Source: Ypsolopha sequella
Taxonomy: Eukaryota; Arthropoda; Insecta; Lepidoptera; Ypsolophidae
DNA length: 64,000 nt
Reading direction: 5' to 3'
NCBI GenBank assembly: GCA_934047225.1
Contig: OW203990.1
Span: 28,375,045 to 28,439,044 of the forward strand
Each line of letters opens with the position of its first letter. Position 1 is the first letter of the stretch. The notes under the pieces are model-generated. The model was not told where the DNA came from. It did not search any database and was given only the letters and a program-made list of their open reading frames with translations. Below, one piece after another: positions 1 through 11,800 of this stretch. Made by a program: the position numbers and the translations under genes.

Positions 1-835
1 TAAAAGTGTTTACTTCTTCTTAGACTATGGCAATAGGTCATACAGCCAAATATGCAGTAAAATTTCATAGACAAACTTTTTGAAAATCAATAATCTTCGC
101 GCTAAGATTCTATCATATTAGCGCGAACTGCCAGGACAGAAGCTTCAGATGATGCTCAAATATACAGTGACTTTAAAACGAGATTATGTAAAATAAATAA
201 AAAGATTTGTCTGATTATTTATTTAGATTAGTTAGTCATGGCTGTATGGGATAAGTTCCCTTTGTCCTTCCCACATGGTAGAAATAAAAAAACAGTGGCG
301 GGAAAAAGCTGTTGTTTTTTCTCAGTCAGCAGTACATATTTAGTTGTTTGATTATTTAAATTTGCATTAAGTATTACTGAAATATATCATCCAGTGATGA
401 TGAAATAATACTGTTCATTTACTCGCAATCAAAGTGAAAAGTAGAGTGTTGAACTCTGCTACAAACGAGCCATATTACCTCGAACTATAGCTGCCTTCGC
501 TACGTTGAAGCAGCTAAATATCTCAAGATTCTCAAGTAGTTAATATGGCTCGTTTTATGCACTCCTATAACAATCTACTATTTTCGGCCTTAATTCGAAT
601 TTTGCTACTCACTTGTGCATAAAATTATATTTCCTGAATATTTTTTTGGCATTCTTCTTAGATTTCATTAACAATTAAAATTTTGCTACGACGAAACCAC
701 ATTGATAGTTTGATACTACATCGCAGTGACATGACTTCGTGGAATTTTCTAGCTAAAAGGTCCGTTTTTAGAGCAGCTGGAAAAACTGTACGCATCAAAA
801 GAAAACAATACGTCAATCTCGCCAACTAAAAATAT
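1..835. other. AT-rich noncoding stretch
   Basis: No reading frame of substance, splice-flanked exon or RNA gene is recognisable. The only structured item is the small hairpin described at 463-555. Confidence 0.5.
463..555. repeat. Hairpin of about 93 nt with two nested stems
   Basis: AAACGAGCCATATTA at 463-477 is the exact reverse complement of 541-555, giving a 15 bp outer stem. Inside it AGCTGCCTTC and GAAGCAGCT can form a second short stem. The length suits a miniature foldback element or a small hairpin RNA. The sequence does not decide between them. Confidence 0.5.
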
Positions 836-1242
836 AGAGGTGCTTATTTTTTGTGTATTTCATGAAATACACGGAAAATTTTAATAAATTTCTGGTATAT
901 GCATTTTGACTATATAATCTAGGGTTTTGAAATTGGAAAACATGTTTGGATAAATTTTCCTCGATAGAAATAAATGTTGAAATGAGGTCTTCAAACACAC
1001 TTTTTCTCCTTCAATTCGTCAAAACGAATAGGAACTATATACAGAACTCAAACATATTTTATTAGGTGTGTTTCAACAATATCTAGAGATGTGATATTTG
1101 AAATTTTGCTAGCTATTTTAGTTTTTTTATAAAAATTATAAAACTAAAACTTTTCGCTTTCGCCCTGAATCCGCCCCTCTCGCACTGAGCGTGTTTTCGC
1201 TTGGAGTGACAGTGACAAAAATAAAATTCGCATAGCCTCTTA
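836..1242 (+). repeat. Dispersed repeat family B, copy 1
   Basis: About 400 bp that recurs nearly unchanged at 4567-4969 and 22397-22796, with diverged copies at 3165-3486 and 21960-22396. The copies share a start near GTGTATTTCATGAAATACAC, an internal CCTCGATAGAAATAA, a block CGCCCCTCTCGCACTG and an end at CGCATAGCCTCTTA. No protein of family length is encoded, so this is a non-autonomous element of unknown class. No terminal inverted repeat was seen, so a Helitron-like or SINE-like origin remains open. Confidence 0.75.
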
Positions 1243-1556
1243 ACGCAAATTACTGCGTTCCATGGTACGGGGTCCAGTACAAACTACGCAAAGGTCATTG
1301 GCCGATTCTCCAGCTGCCCTAGAAATTGACTTTAGCTGAATCTTATGATCAACAAGATATTTATAATACCACAACGTTTCCATTTCGAGAATCGACCCCA
1401 AGTGCACCCTCACCCCTAGATACATATCAATATCACAAAGTGATATAGATGACCTTGACTCTTTGAACTTTTTGTGAAGTGGTAAAACTGAAAAAAAACG
1501 TAAAATTTGGATATACAAATTTGAAATCTCTGATTTTGCTTATTAGTATTATTTAT
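1243..1556. other. Unassigned spacer
   Basis: Ordinary AT-rich sequence between two repeats. Nothing recognisable in it. Confidence 0.4.
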
Positions 1557-1868
1557 ACAGGTGGTAGAGCTGATGCCGGGCTCGACTGTGGAGGTACCAC
1601 CATCTTACTTGGAGACCCCCTCGAAGTAATTCGGGGGAGAGTAATAGGACAGCTCACAGGCAAAAAACCAGGAGGCCCACCATGTCTGGGACTGATGACG
1701 GGCACCGGCGTCACTGGTGCGAGGGTTCCGGAACCGCACTCACCAACCTGCCTGCCTAGCGTGTGTGAGTATGGGCAATTCTTCCAGGATGACCGCCAGG
1801 AGAGGCAAAGTCCTGGAAAGGCTTATGTCCAGCAGTGGACGAACTAGGCTGATGGATGGATGGATGAT
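1557..1868 (+). mobile_element. 3' end fragment of a non-LTR retrotransposon (family A)
   Basis: The same block recurs in the opposite orientation at 47372-47738, 54768-54872 and 56366-56690. In one frame the last residues read GKAYVQQWTN before a stop. That ending resembles the C-terminus of RTE-type LINE polyproteins as I know them from Lepidoptera. It is followed by a short TGATGGA-type tail (1849-1865). The upstream body is missing, as expected for a 5'-truncated insertion. Assignment to the RTE clade is inference from the C-terminal tail alone. Confidence 0.6.
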
Positions 1869-1884
1869 TATTTGTAAAATAGGA

Positions 1885-2090
1885 AGATAGATACATTTTA
1901 TTTTATTTATTTATTTATAACACTTTTTGCACATTTACACAAATAACTTAAAAGACAAAAGAAATAATTAAACACTTTTACAAGGGCGGCACTTATTGCT
2001 AATAGCAATATCTTCCAGGCAACCCTTGGTAGCTAACAGAAAGATGAATAAATTAACACGTGCAGGTGTAAATACTAATCAGAAAATAAC
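1885..2090 (-). repeat. Probable LINE 3' tail in reverse orientation
   Basis: Starts with a TTTATTTATTTATTTATAACAC run and carries a CAAGGGCGGCACTTATTGCT block. This looks like the reverse complement of a retroelement 3' end with a TAAA-rich tail. No coding sequence. The class is recalled, not proven. Confidence 0.3.
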
Positions 2091-2280
2091 AGGAAGATCA
2101 AGATAAATATGCCTTTATAAGGAATTTGAAGTAAAAATTGAAAGGTTTAAAATTCCAAGAAATACAAATTACCATTACCGAGTCATTTTCAATGGTACAA
2201 AGTAACAATTTCAAAAAAACACAACATATGTATGAAAAAAAAAAGTTGTGGTTTTTCCCTAGCACGTGTTCCAGAGCGTC

Positions 2281-2346
2281 AGGTGGGCGAGAATCGCACG
2301 TGGTAACGGCTGGACCATATGTCACGTTACAACCACTGAACCATTG
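2281..2346 (-). repeat. tRNA-derived SINE head (minus strand)
   Basis: Read on the minus strand this has an A-box-like TGGTTCAGTGGTTGTAACG and, about 40 nt later, a B-box-like GCGATTCTCGC, the spacing of a tRNA internal promoter. No clean acceptor stem forms, so it is not a functional tRNA gene. Confidence 0.4.
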
Positions 2347-3164
2347 GGGTCGTCGTTTGGTCCAAGGCTTAATATTTAACTGCTTTCTTATGACACAGAT
2401 CTTATAACATGTTTGAAACAAAGAATCAATTGTAAGTTCTAAATGACGTAAAAAAAGTTTCCAATTTTTTTTATATATCATACCGACAATGACTCGAAAT
2501 TGAACTATTTCCAAAAAATACAAATGGTTTCTTCAAATTACAATTTTATTACTTCTGATCACGTAAGAACAACAACACTTCAAAAGAACTCTATGGTTTT
2601 ATAACTCGTGATAAAAATAAAAGACTGTTAAAAGGAACAAAAAAGGAAATGAGGTCGATTTTGAAACATAAAAGCTAAGCTGTGTCGATATTGCACCGAT
2701 CGCGAGGATCATTTAATTGAGTTGGCGAATCAGACGCAGGCGCAGACGCCGCAGCATCGGGGCAAACATCAACCTGCAAATAGACAGGACACTATAAATG
2801 ACAGAATATTTTGCCAGTCCAGGTTTGTCTTCAGGAAATTTAGATCTCTCTCCCTCTCTCCTGGCCAGAAGAGTTTAAAAGAGAGAGACGGTATACATCC
2901 GATAGAAACACTATCGACCGGGATTCAAAGTCCCAGCGAAAGTATCCTCTGGAAGATGCGACAGTACCGCCTTCAACTGCACATATTCTTAAACGCCTTA
3001 GGTTATTTTCAAGGCTGGTTGGTAAGAACCAGCTAGTTGCTGTATTATAATTATTATGAATTAAGGGAGTATATCGTTGAAATAGACACTTTTTGAAGTT
3101 ATTTATCTGCTGTTTAAAAGACATCTGAAGTAAAATAAATTAGTGTAATAATTTTGGGAATTTC
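2347..3164. other. Noncoding stretch
   Basis: AT-rich with a slightly GC-richer patch around 2700-2960. The short frames here have no recognisable motifs and no splice context. Confidence 0.4.
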
Positions 3165-3486
3165 TTCTAGGTTTTGGACTATCAGAAACGCGATTGGAGG
3201 AATTTCACTCGATAGAAATAATTATTGAAATGTGGTCTAAATTTACACTTTTTTTGATATTCTGACAAATTGAGATATTATATAGACTTGAAAAATATTT
3301 ATTTAGATGTATTAGATTAACAATACCTAAATTACTGGTTATGGACATTTTTATAGCTATTTTATTTAATTTTGTATTAATTTAAAACCAACTTTTTGTA
3401 AATTTTCCCCGATTCCGTCCCTCTCGCACTGCGGGGATTCCGCCTGGAGCAACGGGGACCTTTGCAGGGACGATATATCACCTTAA
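3165..3486 (+). repeat. Family B, diverged copy
   Basis: Shares CTCGATAGAAATAATTATTG, the CGTCCCTCTCGCACTGCG block and the end near CACCTTAA with the good copies, but with many substitutions and gaps. This is an older insertion of the same family. Confidence 0.55.
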
Positions 3487-3519
3487 GGCAAAAAACTGTT
3501 TAATATAACAAATATACCG

Positions 3520-3625
3520 TCGCGACATGATTCCCCGAGGGGGTGTCAGAAGTGTTCCCAAGTGTGAACTATGAAATGTAAGTCACAGTCCACACTTGGC
3601 ACCAAAACGATTTTCAACGTAACAA
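3520..3625 (+). repeat. Dispersed repeat family D fragment
   Basis: Contains the family hallmark GACATGATTCCCCGAGGGGG followed by GTGTCAG and a 'cacacttgg'-type block. Related fragments occur at about a dozen places in the window, in both orientations, for example 4383-4545, 41145-41340 and 51005-51095. Confidence 0.55.
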
Positions 3626-4382
3626 AATAATATTATAATAAATGGCTCCGTTAAAAACGAAATTTTCAAGATAAACCGCACTGCTACCTAACGCCACACT
3701 TCATTTCACTTACTCTTTGGCACATCACAGCCAATCAGCTTCTCGATCGGCGATGGATGATTTATGGCGTTAAGGCGGCAATTCCGGCGGATGTTTGTTT
3801 AATCGATCACCGCCTTTTATTACGGTAGCCTTAATTTCACGTTAGTTACAAGCCGCGCCTTAAGTGAGCCTGCGTTGTGATTGGATTGTTATTTTAGTGA
3901 AGAAATTATGTTGTTATAAGGTCCAGAGATTATGGGAAATGTAAGGGCTGATATGGTGTTGATATTTTATGTATTTAATAACAATAACAACAACAAAATA
4001 TACATTTAACAAATTTAAATGCAGTCTTTATTTGAGTATATCTTTTGTTTAAAACATATAAAATTTTGCCACTGCTGTCCTAAATAGTTCTAAGCTATTA
4101 AAAATATGATCATTATATATGGCCGACTACATCTTTTCCCACCCGATAAGCAAATTCGAAATAAGTTAAAATTTCATTAGCCCATCGCGAAGTCACGGTA
4201 CATGACCGTGGCCTATGGGAACGGGTCTAAAGACGGACAGACGGACAGACGGACAGGTGGCGTGGTTCCCACGTCCCGGCCAATTATTAGCGTCGTGCCT
4301 TACTGGCGTATGCGCAGTACTTGACCTTATAATGTGTACAACCGCAAGATGTACTGGTACTACACGGGACTATGAAATTAAC
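3626..4382. other. Noncoding stretch with short GACAGACG run
   Basis: Nothing coding. Positions 4229-4255 are a short simple repeat of GACGGACA units, of the sort found inside degenerate retroelement tails. Confidence 0.4.
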
Positions 4383-4545
4383 AATAACATATCTTCACGA
4401 CATATATCCCCGAATGGGAGTCAGAGGTGTGTCTGAGTGTGTACTGTCAAAAGAATAGTCAACACTCGTCTTTAACCGACGATTATTACATCCCAACGTG
4501 AGAGGTAGTGAGCAATCGCCGTTCTTCGGGCACCAACACACACTT
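4383..4545 (+). repeat. Family D fragment
   Basis: CTTCACGACATATATCCCCG, GTCAGAGGTGTGTCTGAGTG and a CCGACGATTATTACATCCCA block occur in the same order as in other family D copies. One of the longer copies in the window. Confidence 0.6.
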
Positions 4546-4566
4546 TTTAAGGCGATATGCGAAAAA

Positions 4567-4969
4567 AATACGGGTGTTTCTTTTCTGTGTATTTTATGAA
4601 ATACACGGAAAATTATAATCAGTTTCTGGTTTATGCATTTTGACTATATAATCTAGGGTTTTGAAATTGGAAAACATGTTTCGATAAATTTTCCTCGATA
4701 GAAATAATTGTTGAAATGAGGTCTTCAAACACACTTTTTCTCCTCGTTTGACGAATAGGAACCATATACAGAACTCAAACATATTTTATAAGGTGTGTTT
4801 TAACAATATCTAGAGATTTGATATTTTAAATTTTGCTAGCTATTTTAGTTTTTTTAATAAAAATATAAAACCACCTTTTTTTCGTTTTGCCCTGAATCCG
4901 CCCCTCTCGCACTGCGCAATTTTTCGCCTGGAGTGACAGTGACAAAAATAAAATTCGCATAGCCTCTTA
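4567..4969 (+). repeat. Family B, copy 2
   Basis: Collinear with 836-1242 over its full length and nearly identical, including CTGTGTATTTTATGAAATAC near the start and CGCATAGCCTCTTA at the end. The close match suggests fairly recent spread. Confidence 0.75.
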
Positions 4970-5011
4970 GGCATGTTGGTTTATCTTACAGTTGGTTGGT
5001 TGGTTTATCTT

Positions 5012-5330
5012 AATATATAAAAATTTGAAATCGTTCAAAATATTGTCAAAACAAAAGCGAGAAAAATAAAAAATATTATCCTAAAAACTTAATATGAGTA
5101 TCAAATTGTAGATATTAAAAAGTTAATTGTAAAAATATATACTAATATATAATATTATTTAGCACTTTCTGAACGATGGAGGGATGCCTCCCTATTAACT
5201 AACTTTTTTTTTTAATTAACTTTTTAATATCTACAATTTGATACTCATATTAAGTTTTTAGGATAATATTTTTTATTTTTCTCGCTTTTGTTTTGACAAT
5301 ATTTTGAACGATTTCAAATTTTTATATATT
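5012..5330. repeat. Perfect 117 bp inverted repeat with 85 bp spacer
   Basis: Positions 5012-5128 are, by eye, the exact reverse complement of 5214-5330. The right arm is native family G sequence, continuous with 5331-5505. The left arm is an inverted duplicate of it. No MITE-style terminal motif is seen, so a template switch or break-repair inverted duplication fits better than a transposon. Confidence 0.85.
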
Positions 5331-5505
5331 TTTTACACTGTGATATGTGGCCAATTAATGATATTTTTGTGCCATATTTAATGTCTTTATCTTTAACGGC
5401 GCAAAAGTTATGAGGCTGTGACATACGGACGGATGAACAACGGAGTTTCACCATAAAGGTTCCTTTTGTACCTCTTATGTACCACGGAACCCTAAAAAAG
5501 GATGC
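5214..5505 (-). repeat. Family G retroelement-derived repeat (minus strand)
   Basis: On the minus strand it begins with GGGTTCCGTGGTACATAAGA, continues through a TCCGTCCGTATGTCACAGCC block and then GATAAAGACATTAAATATGG. The same order is found at 43376-43491 joined to 45863-46145. This copy is uninterrupted across the point where the other copy carries a LINE insertion. Confidence 0.7.
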
Positions 5506-5724
5506 GGGACGAAAAACAAATGAAAAATCTATGGTAAAAATATGTACTGAGAACAATTTAGGTTGAATTCTAATGATTCTTAGATAAAGTTCTAGCATTA
5601 AGTTCTTGCTTTATCTTGACATGTCCCAAATAAGTTCCATGCTACCAGACGAGCGAGCGAGTGTACGGTACAGTAGGGCGTCAGCAGGCGTTACCGTTTA
5701 TATGGTAATGCTGATGGTCACAAC

Positions 5725-5935
5725 TCACAGACGACCCCATGTGTCTCACTGTACCTCACACATGATAATTATTGCGGGTACTTGTAGAAGTTTTGTAGCA
5801 ATATTTTGTATGTAAGCCTAATGAGTGTGAACTGTGATTAAAACAGTCGTACAACCTCTTTTCAACGACGATTTTAACGTCCCAACGACGTGATAGGAAG
5901 TGACCCGTTATCGCCATACTTCGGGTGCACGTTTT
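5725..5935 (+). repeat. Family D fragment, diverged
   Basis: The blocks AACGACGATTTTAACGTCCC and TACTTCGGGTGCACG match the distal half of family D. The proximal half is poorly preserved. Confidence 0.4.
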
Positions 5936-7462
5936 TTTGAGCATGCAGGTTTATCTGACACATTTTTCATTCACCAAAATCAGAATCAGAAATCTTTATT
6001 TAATTTTGTATAAACATAGGTAAGTGGTTATTATAACATGGAATATGGTCCCATATGCTTTGCCATATTCGGCACACAAAAAATTAACTTAATACTAAAC
6101 AAAACATAGACATGGAAAGAAAAAAAAAATTAATTAGATTTATTATTTATTTATTTTATTAAGTACAATATTTTAACTTTGTTCAGTACCATGAAACCAT
6201 TTTTGGTTTGTCTTGGTCCTGAAGTCTACGATACATTAAAAGAATATAATTTATAATGCAGGTAACGAGTTAAAAGCTAACTTACAAAGATACAAAGATT
6301 TTCTAGGTATGACAAAGATACCATAGTGACAAAAGTAGATATTTAAATAAAAATAGAGATTTTTAATTTTTCTTTGAAAATGTGTCTTGTTGACATGTTC
6401 ATAAGGTCTATATGAGCCTGCTTCACAAAGTTATGTTAGCAGTTGTTGTAATTGGCAAAGTTGTTACACATTTTTCAATGCAAGTGCTCGTAAAGGCCCA
6501 CTTTTTATGAATCAAAACCGAACAGAAAGTCGATTATTTTGCCCTAGGGCTTTATTATTATTATTATTTTATTTGTTTACAATGGTTGGCTAAACTGCAA
6601 CCTTTCCTGTGCACCATAAATGTTATACTTTTTTTCCATTGTTTAACGGCTCTGGATACAGTCCTTTTGAGCCAATCATAATTTAAAGTTCGCAAGATTA
6701 TATTTGTTTTATTTCCTCACACTATGCATTGAAAAACGTAGTATGATACACGGGCGTAAGAGCAATAAAATACTCAGTTACGTTTAAAATCGTCCTCGTA
6801 ATTTATTCCTTTTCGCCCTTGTAGCATAAACTACTATTAATTGAATTGTCATATATGAATTCTATTAATATTATACCATTGTCTAAATACATACACATAT
6901 AGAAATCTAACGTATCCATTAGGTAAGTATATGATAAATAAAATCAGAAACTGGTAATTGTTAAGCATACAAATACTATGCACATACGTTCTGAAAACTT
7001 TGATGCCTCGGTTTCAAACCAGGGTATCAATTTTGGGATTCCGGAGATTATAGAAGAAGTGGGAATATAATATAAAAACCCATTAACCCTTGATTGCTCA
7101 GGTAAAAGTTCAATAGCTTATCGTTTTTAATGCTTATTCCAAACGCCTTCAACGCGCTAAAGTTTTTTGTAGAAAAAGTTTTTTCACGCCCACTGTTGGT
7201 TTTCGAAAATTGCTTAATCTTTCCTTGTTTGAAAACATTAAAAAATCTTGAAAAAAACTTGGCGCCTTTCGTTTGGTCAAAACTGTAACGGTCATTTAAA
7301 AAACTATTTTATGGTGCCGTTATTAATGTCATTATTTTTTCATTTCAATAATATGAACTGCCGAATATATTTAATGATAGGCTTAATAAGGAATCGGGAG
7401 TTTTGCCAAAACAATCAATACAAATTGGTAGCAAAGGAATAAAATAGTAAACAATATTGTTT
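5936..7462. other. Noncoding stretch with LINE-tail debris
   Basis: Positions 5978-6110 (ATCAGAAATCTTTATTTAAT onward) and 6135-6245 look like reverse-oriented retroelement 3' ends. The rest is AT-rich with no supported gene. Confidence 0.35.
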
Positions 7463-7735
7463 TTAAACCTTTAATTTAGTTCATGTACATTTATGATTAA
7501 ACCTTTAATTTAGTTCATGTACATTTATGATTAAACCTTTAATTTAGTTCATGTACATTTATTATTAAACCCTTACTTAAGGTGACGTACATTGATTATT
7601 AAACCTTTAATTTAGTTCATGTACATTTATTATTAAACCTTCAATTTAGTTCGTGTACATTTATTATTATACTTTTAATTTAGTTCATGTATGTACATTT
7701 ATTTTTAAACCTTTAATTTAGTTCATTAAAATTTA
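7463..7735. repeat. 34 bp tandem array, about 8 copies
   Basis: The unit TTAAACCTTTAATTTAGTTC continues as ATGTACATTTATKA. The first copies are almost identical and the later ones diverge. The array lies immediately before a LINE-type tail at 7742-7835. One unit-like stretch also precedes the related tail copy at 48750-48870 on the minus strand, so the array appears to have grown from the element's own 3' UTR. Confidence 0.85.
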
Positions 7736-7741
7736 TAATTT

Positions 7742-7835
7742 TATTACATTGTATTGTTATGATATTAAATTTGACTCGTAAAAAGTGTATTATATATACC
7801 TACTTTACAAAATAAACCATTTAAATTTGAATTTA
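7742..7835 (+). mobile_element. Non-LTR retroelement 3' tail (family L)
   Basis: GTGTATTATATATACCTACT, then TTACAAAATAAACC and a TTTAAATTTGAATTTAA end. Its reverse complement recurs at 48748-48870 and, diverged, at 32945-33012. The TTTGAA-type ending resembles the tail of the broken LINE at 43.5-45.9 kb, which suggests related elements. Confidence 0.55.
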
Positions 7836-8794
7836 ATAATCAGGGATTTTTTTTTTGAGTTCAACCAGGGGAAATAATTTTTTACGAAGCTCTTTTTTGT
7901 GAAATTGTTTAAAATAAGCAGGTATAATCGCAAAAAGCATGTACATGCAGTTTTTATTCAATTACAATTGTTATGACAACGCTGTAAACTTCATGAGATT
8001 TGTCATCTTTCTGAGTGTTATCAACCGCTCACTATGAGCATTTAGTCTCATAAACGGGAGAATTTCAAAACCAGAACTCCTAGCATGCGCTAACGACGAA
8101 ACGCCTATCTATCCAACTTGCAATGTACGCATACAGTTTAGAAAAAAGAAATATTTAACGTGTTTGTTAACATGTAAAGAGCAAGTAACATAAAAAGTCG
8201 CCGCCGTATCTACGGTGCCTCAAAGTCTTTTTCTATAAATAATAAATTTTCTTATACTTATAATACTAAATACATGGTGTATACTAAACTTCGAGTATAT
8301 GTAGGTAACGTCAAAAATAAAAAGCAGGCAAGGAAAAACAAACAAAATGGCAGATAATTCATTATTTTTACACCGATCGGTGCCGAAATCGATTGAGTAT
8401 GGTGAGTTGGTCAAATGTCTATAATCGGGAACCGAACCCGCGCCCCTCGCACCCAGTGATCAGCGTAATCACTTGTTTGAGAAAACTATTTTTACTAACG
8501 CTAAACAAACAATTTTGGACCATTTTTTACATGGTCATTTTTTTAACGAATGCTGCACTTTTTGTTACCGAGCTAAAAACTTTACCACATTTCGTGATAA
8601 TTAATATAAAACTAAAAAATAAGATAAGGCTGCATAAAATTATAAAAAAGATACTTAGGTATACTACGGTATACCATGTTTTATCCTAATTTCAAGTAAA
8701 CTATGTACTGTGAGCACGGGTTGACTTGCTCACGGAATCTTCTAGATTTATCTTCTATTCAATAAAAGAGTTTCAGGATACTTTATACATATAC

Positions 8795-8796
<2 letters not shown>
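7836..8796. other. Noncoding stretch
   Basis: No gene seen. Near 8400-8460 the minus strand has a tRNA-like B box (GCGGGTTCGGTTCCC), probably an eroded SINE head. Confidence 0.35.

Positions 8797-8832
<36 letters not shown>
8797..8832. repeat. (TA)n microsatellite
   Basis: Uninterrupted alternating TA for about 36 bp. Confidence 0.95.
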
Positions 8833-8837
<5 letters not shown>

Positions 8838-11800
8838 TTTTTATCTCATTTTACACCTAAGCCAATACACTGAATACTAATGGAGGTACTTTTTTTTGTT
8901 TGATCAAATCACAAATCCTGGACGATGCAAGAACAACAAAACATGTGATGATCTAATAACTAGATCAACAGATACTTTTAGCTCGGAATCGCGATGATAG
9001 ATATCGTCACAAGGTTGGAAGGGTTATCATCTCGTATTTTGTTTTATAGTTTTTTTTTTATATTGACTTGTTATTCAATATAAAATTACGCCACGCTGCC
9101 TCTTTATTGTGAGGGCTACCTGCATGCTTCATAAATTCACTTTGGAATCAAATGAGTATGCCTCTCTTATTAGCAAGAGAGTCTATAGAATACCCACCTC
9201 CAAAGTGTGCACATCCTTTGCACAACGACTGCCTCCCTTTGTACACCAGTTTGTCTACAATAAGTAGGCCAAAGTCTACGCTATTAGAAGTCGGTTTTCA
9301 AGGTCAAAACAGTTATAAAACGGTGGATACTGAATCAAAATTACAAATAAACTGAAAATATACTTGAACACCAAACTTAGGCAGGTTACTCCGTCCCCTA
9401 TAAGCCACTCCCACCCCCCCATAATTATATTTATATTTACACATTCATCTACCTTACCTTACTCACTTTGCATGTTTATTTTTTTTTATAAATGTTCTTA
9501 AGCTTTAGTTTTATAAATCATAATCACGTATTATTGTGAAACAGGGCGTTGAGGATAAAATAACCAATTTTTACTTGTCAAACGTGTCACCTGGCCCCAA
9601 AACTCAAGCCTAGCTTACTTTGGGGACCGCTGGACTTACATTGATTTGTAAACTTATTTATAAATAAAAAAAAAACATTTTCATTCAAATATCAACACGA
9701 CGTATATCGATCCATAAAAATTATCGATTGCCAAATTATAACAATACAAATAGTTACCTAACTATGACACCTAACCTCAGCAAGTCCTACACATATGCCT
9801 AGCTATATATTACAGTACTTACTGCTTTCGAATTCGTTTATTGCTACTTTCAAATCAAATCCCATCTTCACCACAAAACAAATATTACGTATAATATTAC
9901 AATATTTGCTACTCAAATAATAACTTCGGCATTACAAACAAAAGAAGCAAACCTGTAGGTAATTATCATAATAATATTGCCTAAAAGTTGTAAGGTTCGT
10001 TTTTTTTTTAATATGACAACACCGTATTTGTCTAATGAAGCGTGCGGTTATTAGTTTTGCGGTTTGCGACAAAGACAAAGTTTTTTTTTGTAGGATTCAC
10101 TTGTCATTGGAACCAAAAAGAAAGGTAAAAGATGTTCGGATCTCCTTTTTCTTCATGTAAAAGACATCAACGCGCGTGCAGACTTTCGTTATTGTTTGTA
10201 AGTTTATGTTTAATGACGTAACTTATACCTTTATATTCAATAAACCAGTGGTGCGATTATGTAAGAAAATCGTATTCATTTGACAGCTTAAAACGTATGG
10301 TCTCAATTGTCAAACATGATATTCGCCTAAGCAAATTAGCCAGTTTTACAATGCAAATCGTAAACTGAAAAAAAAAATGGTTTAATTAAAAACCTAATTC
10401 CTTATAAATTTCACAAAATTTAGAAGTTAATATAGGTCCTAGGTAAGACTTAAATTAACATTACAAAATGAAAATGGTTGATGTAGTATAAAGACCAAAC
10501 TGGTATATTTTACCAATACAAGTATCTTAAATGCAACAAAGCAGGGTTTGTATCTTTACAAATCTATTTGGTAGTATATGTATATACTAGTCAAGGTCTA
10601 TTCATCTCCTTTATTGACTATAGCTTCTTAAGTAGATTCAATCAAATGTTCTTGTATTTCTTACAGAGAAACTTTAATACATTTTACCTTAATACTCTTG
10701 TAACTGTTACTTAACTGTTTAGTCGACTCTACAAAATAGATCCTGTGTTTTATATAAAACAGACTAAGCAAACTTTATTAAATAGCTTTAAGTGATACTA
10801 CCAATTTTTTTATTCTTATCAGAAGTCTGAAGAAGGAAACCTATTTGAAGGAAACCGAAAGGGCAATCAACCACTATTTTGTTGTTCATTTCAAAATTAA
10901 ATTGCATCAGTCAGGATATACTACACTGACGTACAATCTAACCCGATAAACTTTTAGTCAATAAGTAAGACATAAAACAATGTTTTACATCAAACTTCGA
11001 AGTATATTATCAATACCTTAAAAACATCTTACATTATATGAAAAAATAAATTGGCTAACAATATTAAGAAATGGTGATAAGTTAGTAGTAAAATACTAAA
11101 TAGTAGATAGAAGGAACCCTCAATTACAACGACTATATGTTTCTTGCCCTGGCGGTGGTCGGCGTGCGGGCGCCGGCGTACGGCGGAGCGCTAAACTGAC
11201 TTGCAAATCCTTATTGTTTGCGGATCGGTTTGTCATATTAGGATTATTTGCGGCACCTTTATTTTTTTGTCGCAGAAAATATTGGTTCTGAGATGATTTG
11301 TTTGGTCAGTGAAAGCAGGAGCGGATAGTTAGTGGTTGGATAATTATAGTGTAATATATTTGAAAGACGAAATTTAAATAAGATTTGTTGTTTGTTTGAA
11401 AATTATGTTTTTATCATACCCTAAGTATTGCCAAATATATATTTAAATTTAACAATGTGAGGAGTACCAAATCTTTACCATTAAATTTCGTGTCTCTTGT
11501 AATTGATTGATATACAATATCCTTTTTTTATGGTCACTACACACACAATCCCATACCTCTTAAAATCAATAAAACCTTCATATTTCATAAAACCTTATTT
11601 AATAATGGCCTTGAATACGACAAATTATAAAAAATATGATCCTTTTTTTCAAAATTCAAAAGAATCTTTTATTTATCCGTTGCGTGATCGTTTTATCCTT
11701 GAGAGGAAACTTATAAGTGGCCTCTTTTCATTTAGACAGATATTATTCTTTACCTGTGGCAAGGCCAAGATACAGTTCCTTTCTGCCACTAATTGGTGCA

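Noticed and set aside
2722..3036. 104-codon plus-strand frame
   Set aside because: Non-ATG start, no motif, overlapped by an equally long minus frame. Looks like chance.
7463..7735. CRISPR-like or centromeric satellite array
   Set aside because: Units are directly adjacent with no spacers, copy number is small, and the array sits on a retroelement tail in a eukaryotic genome.
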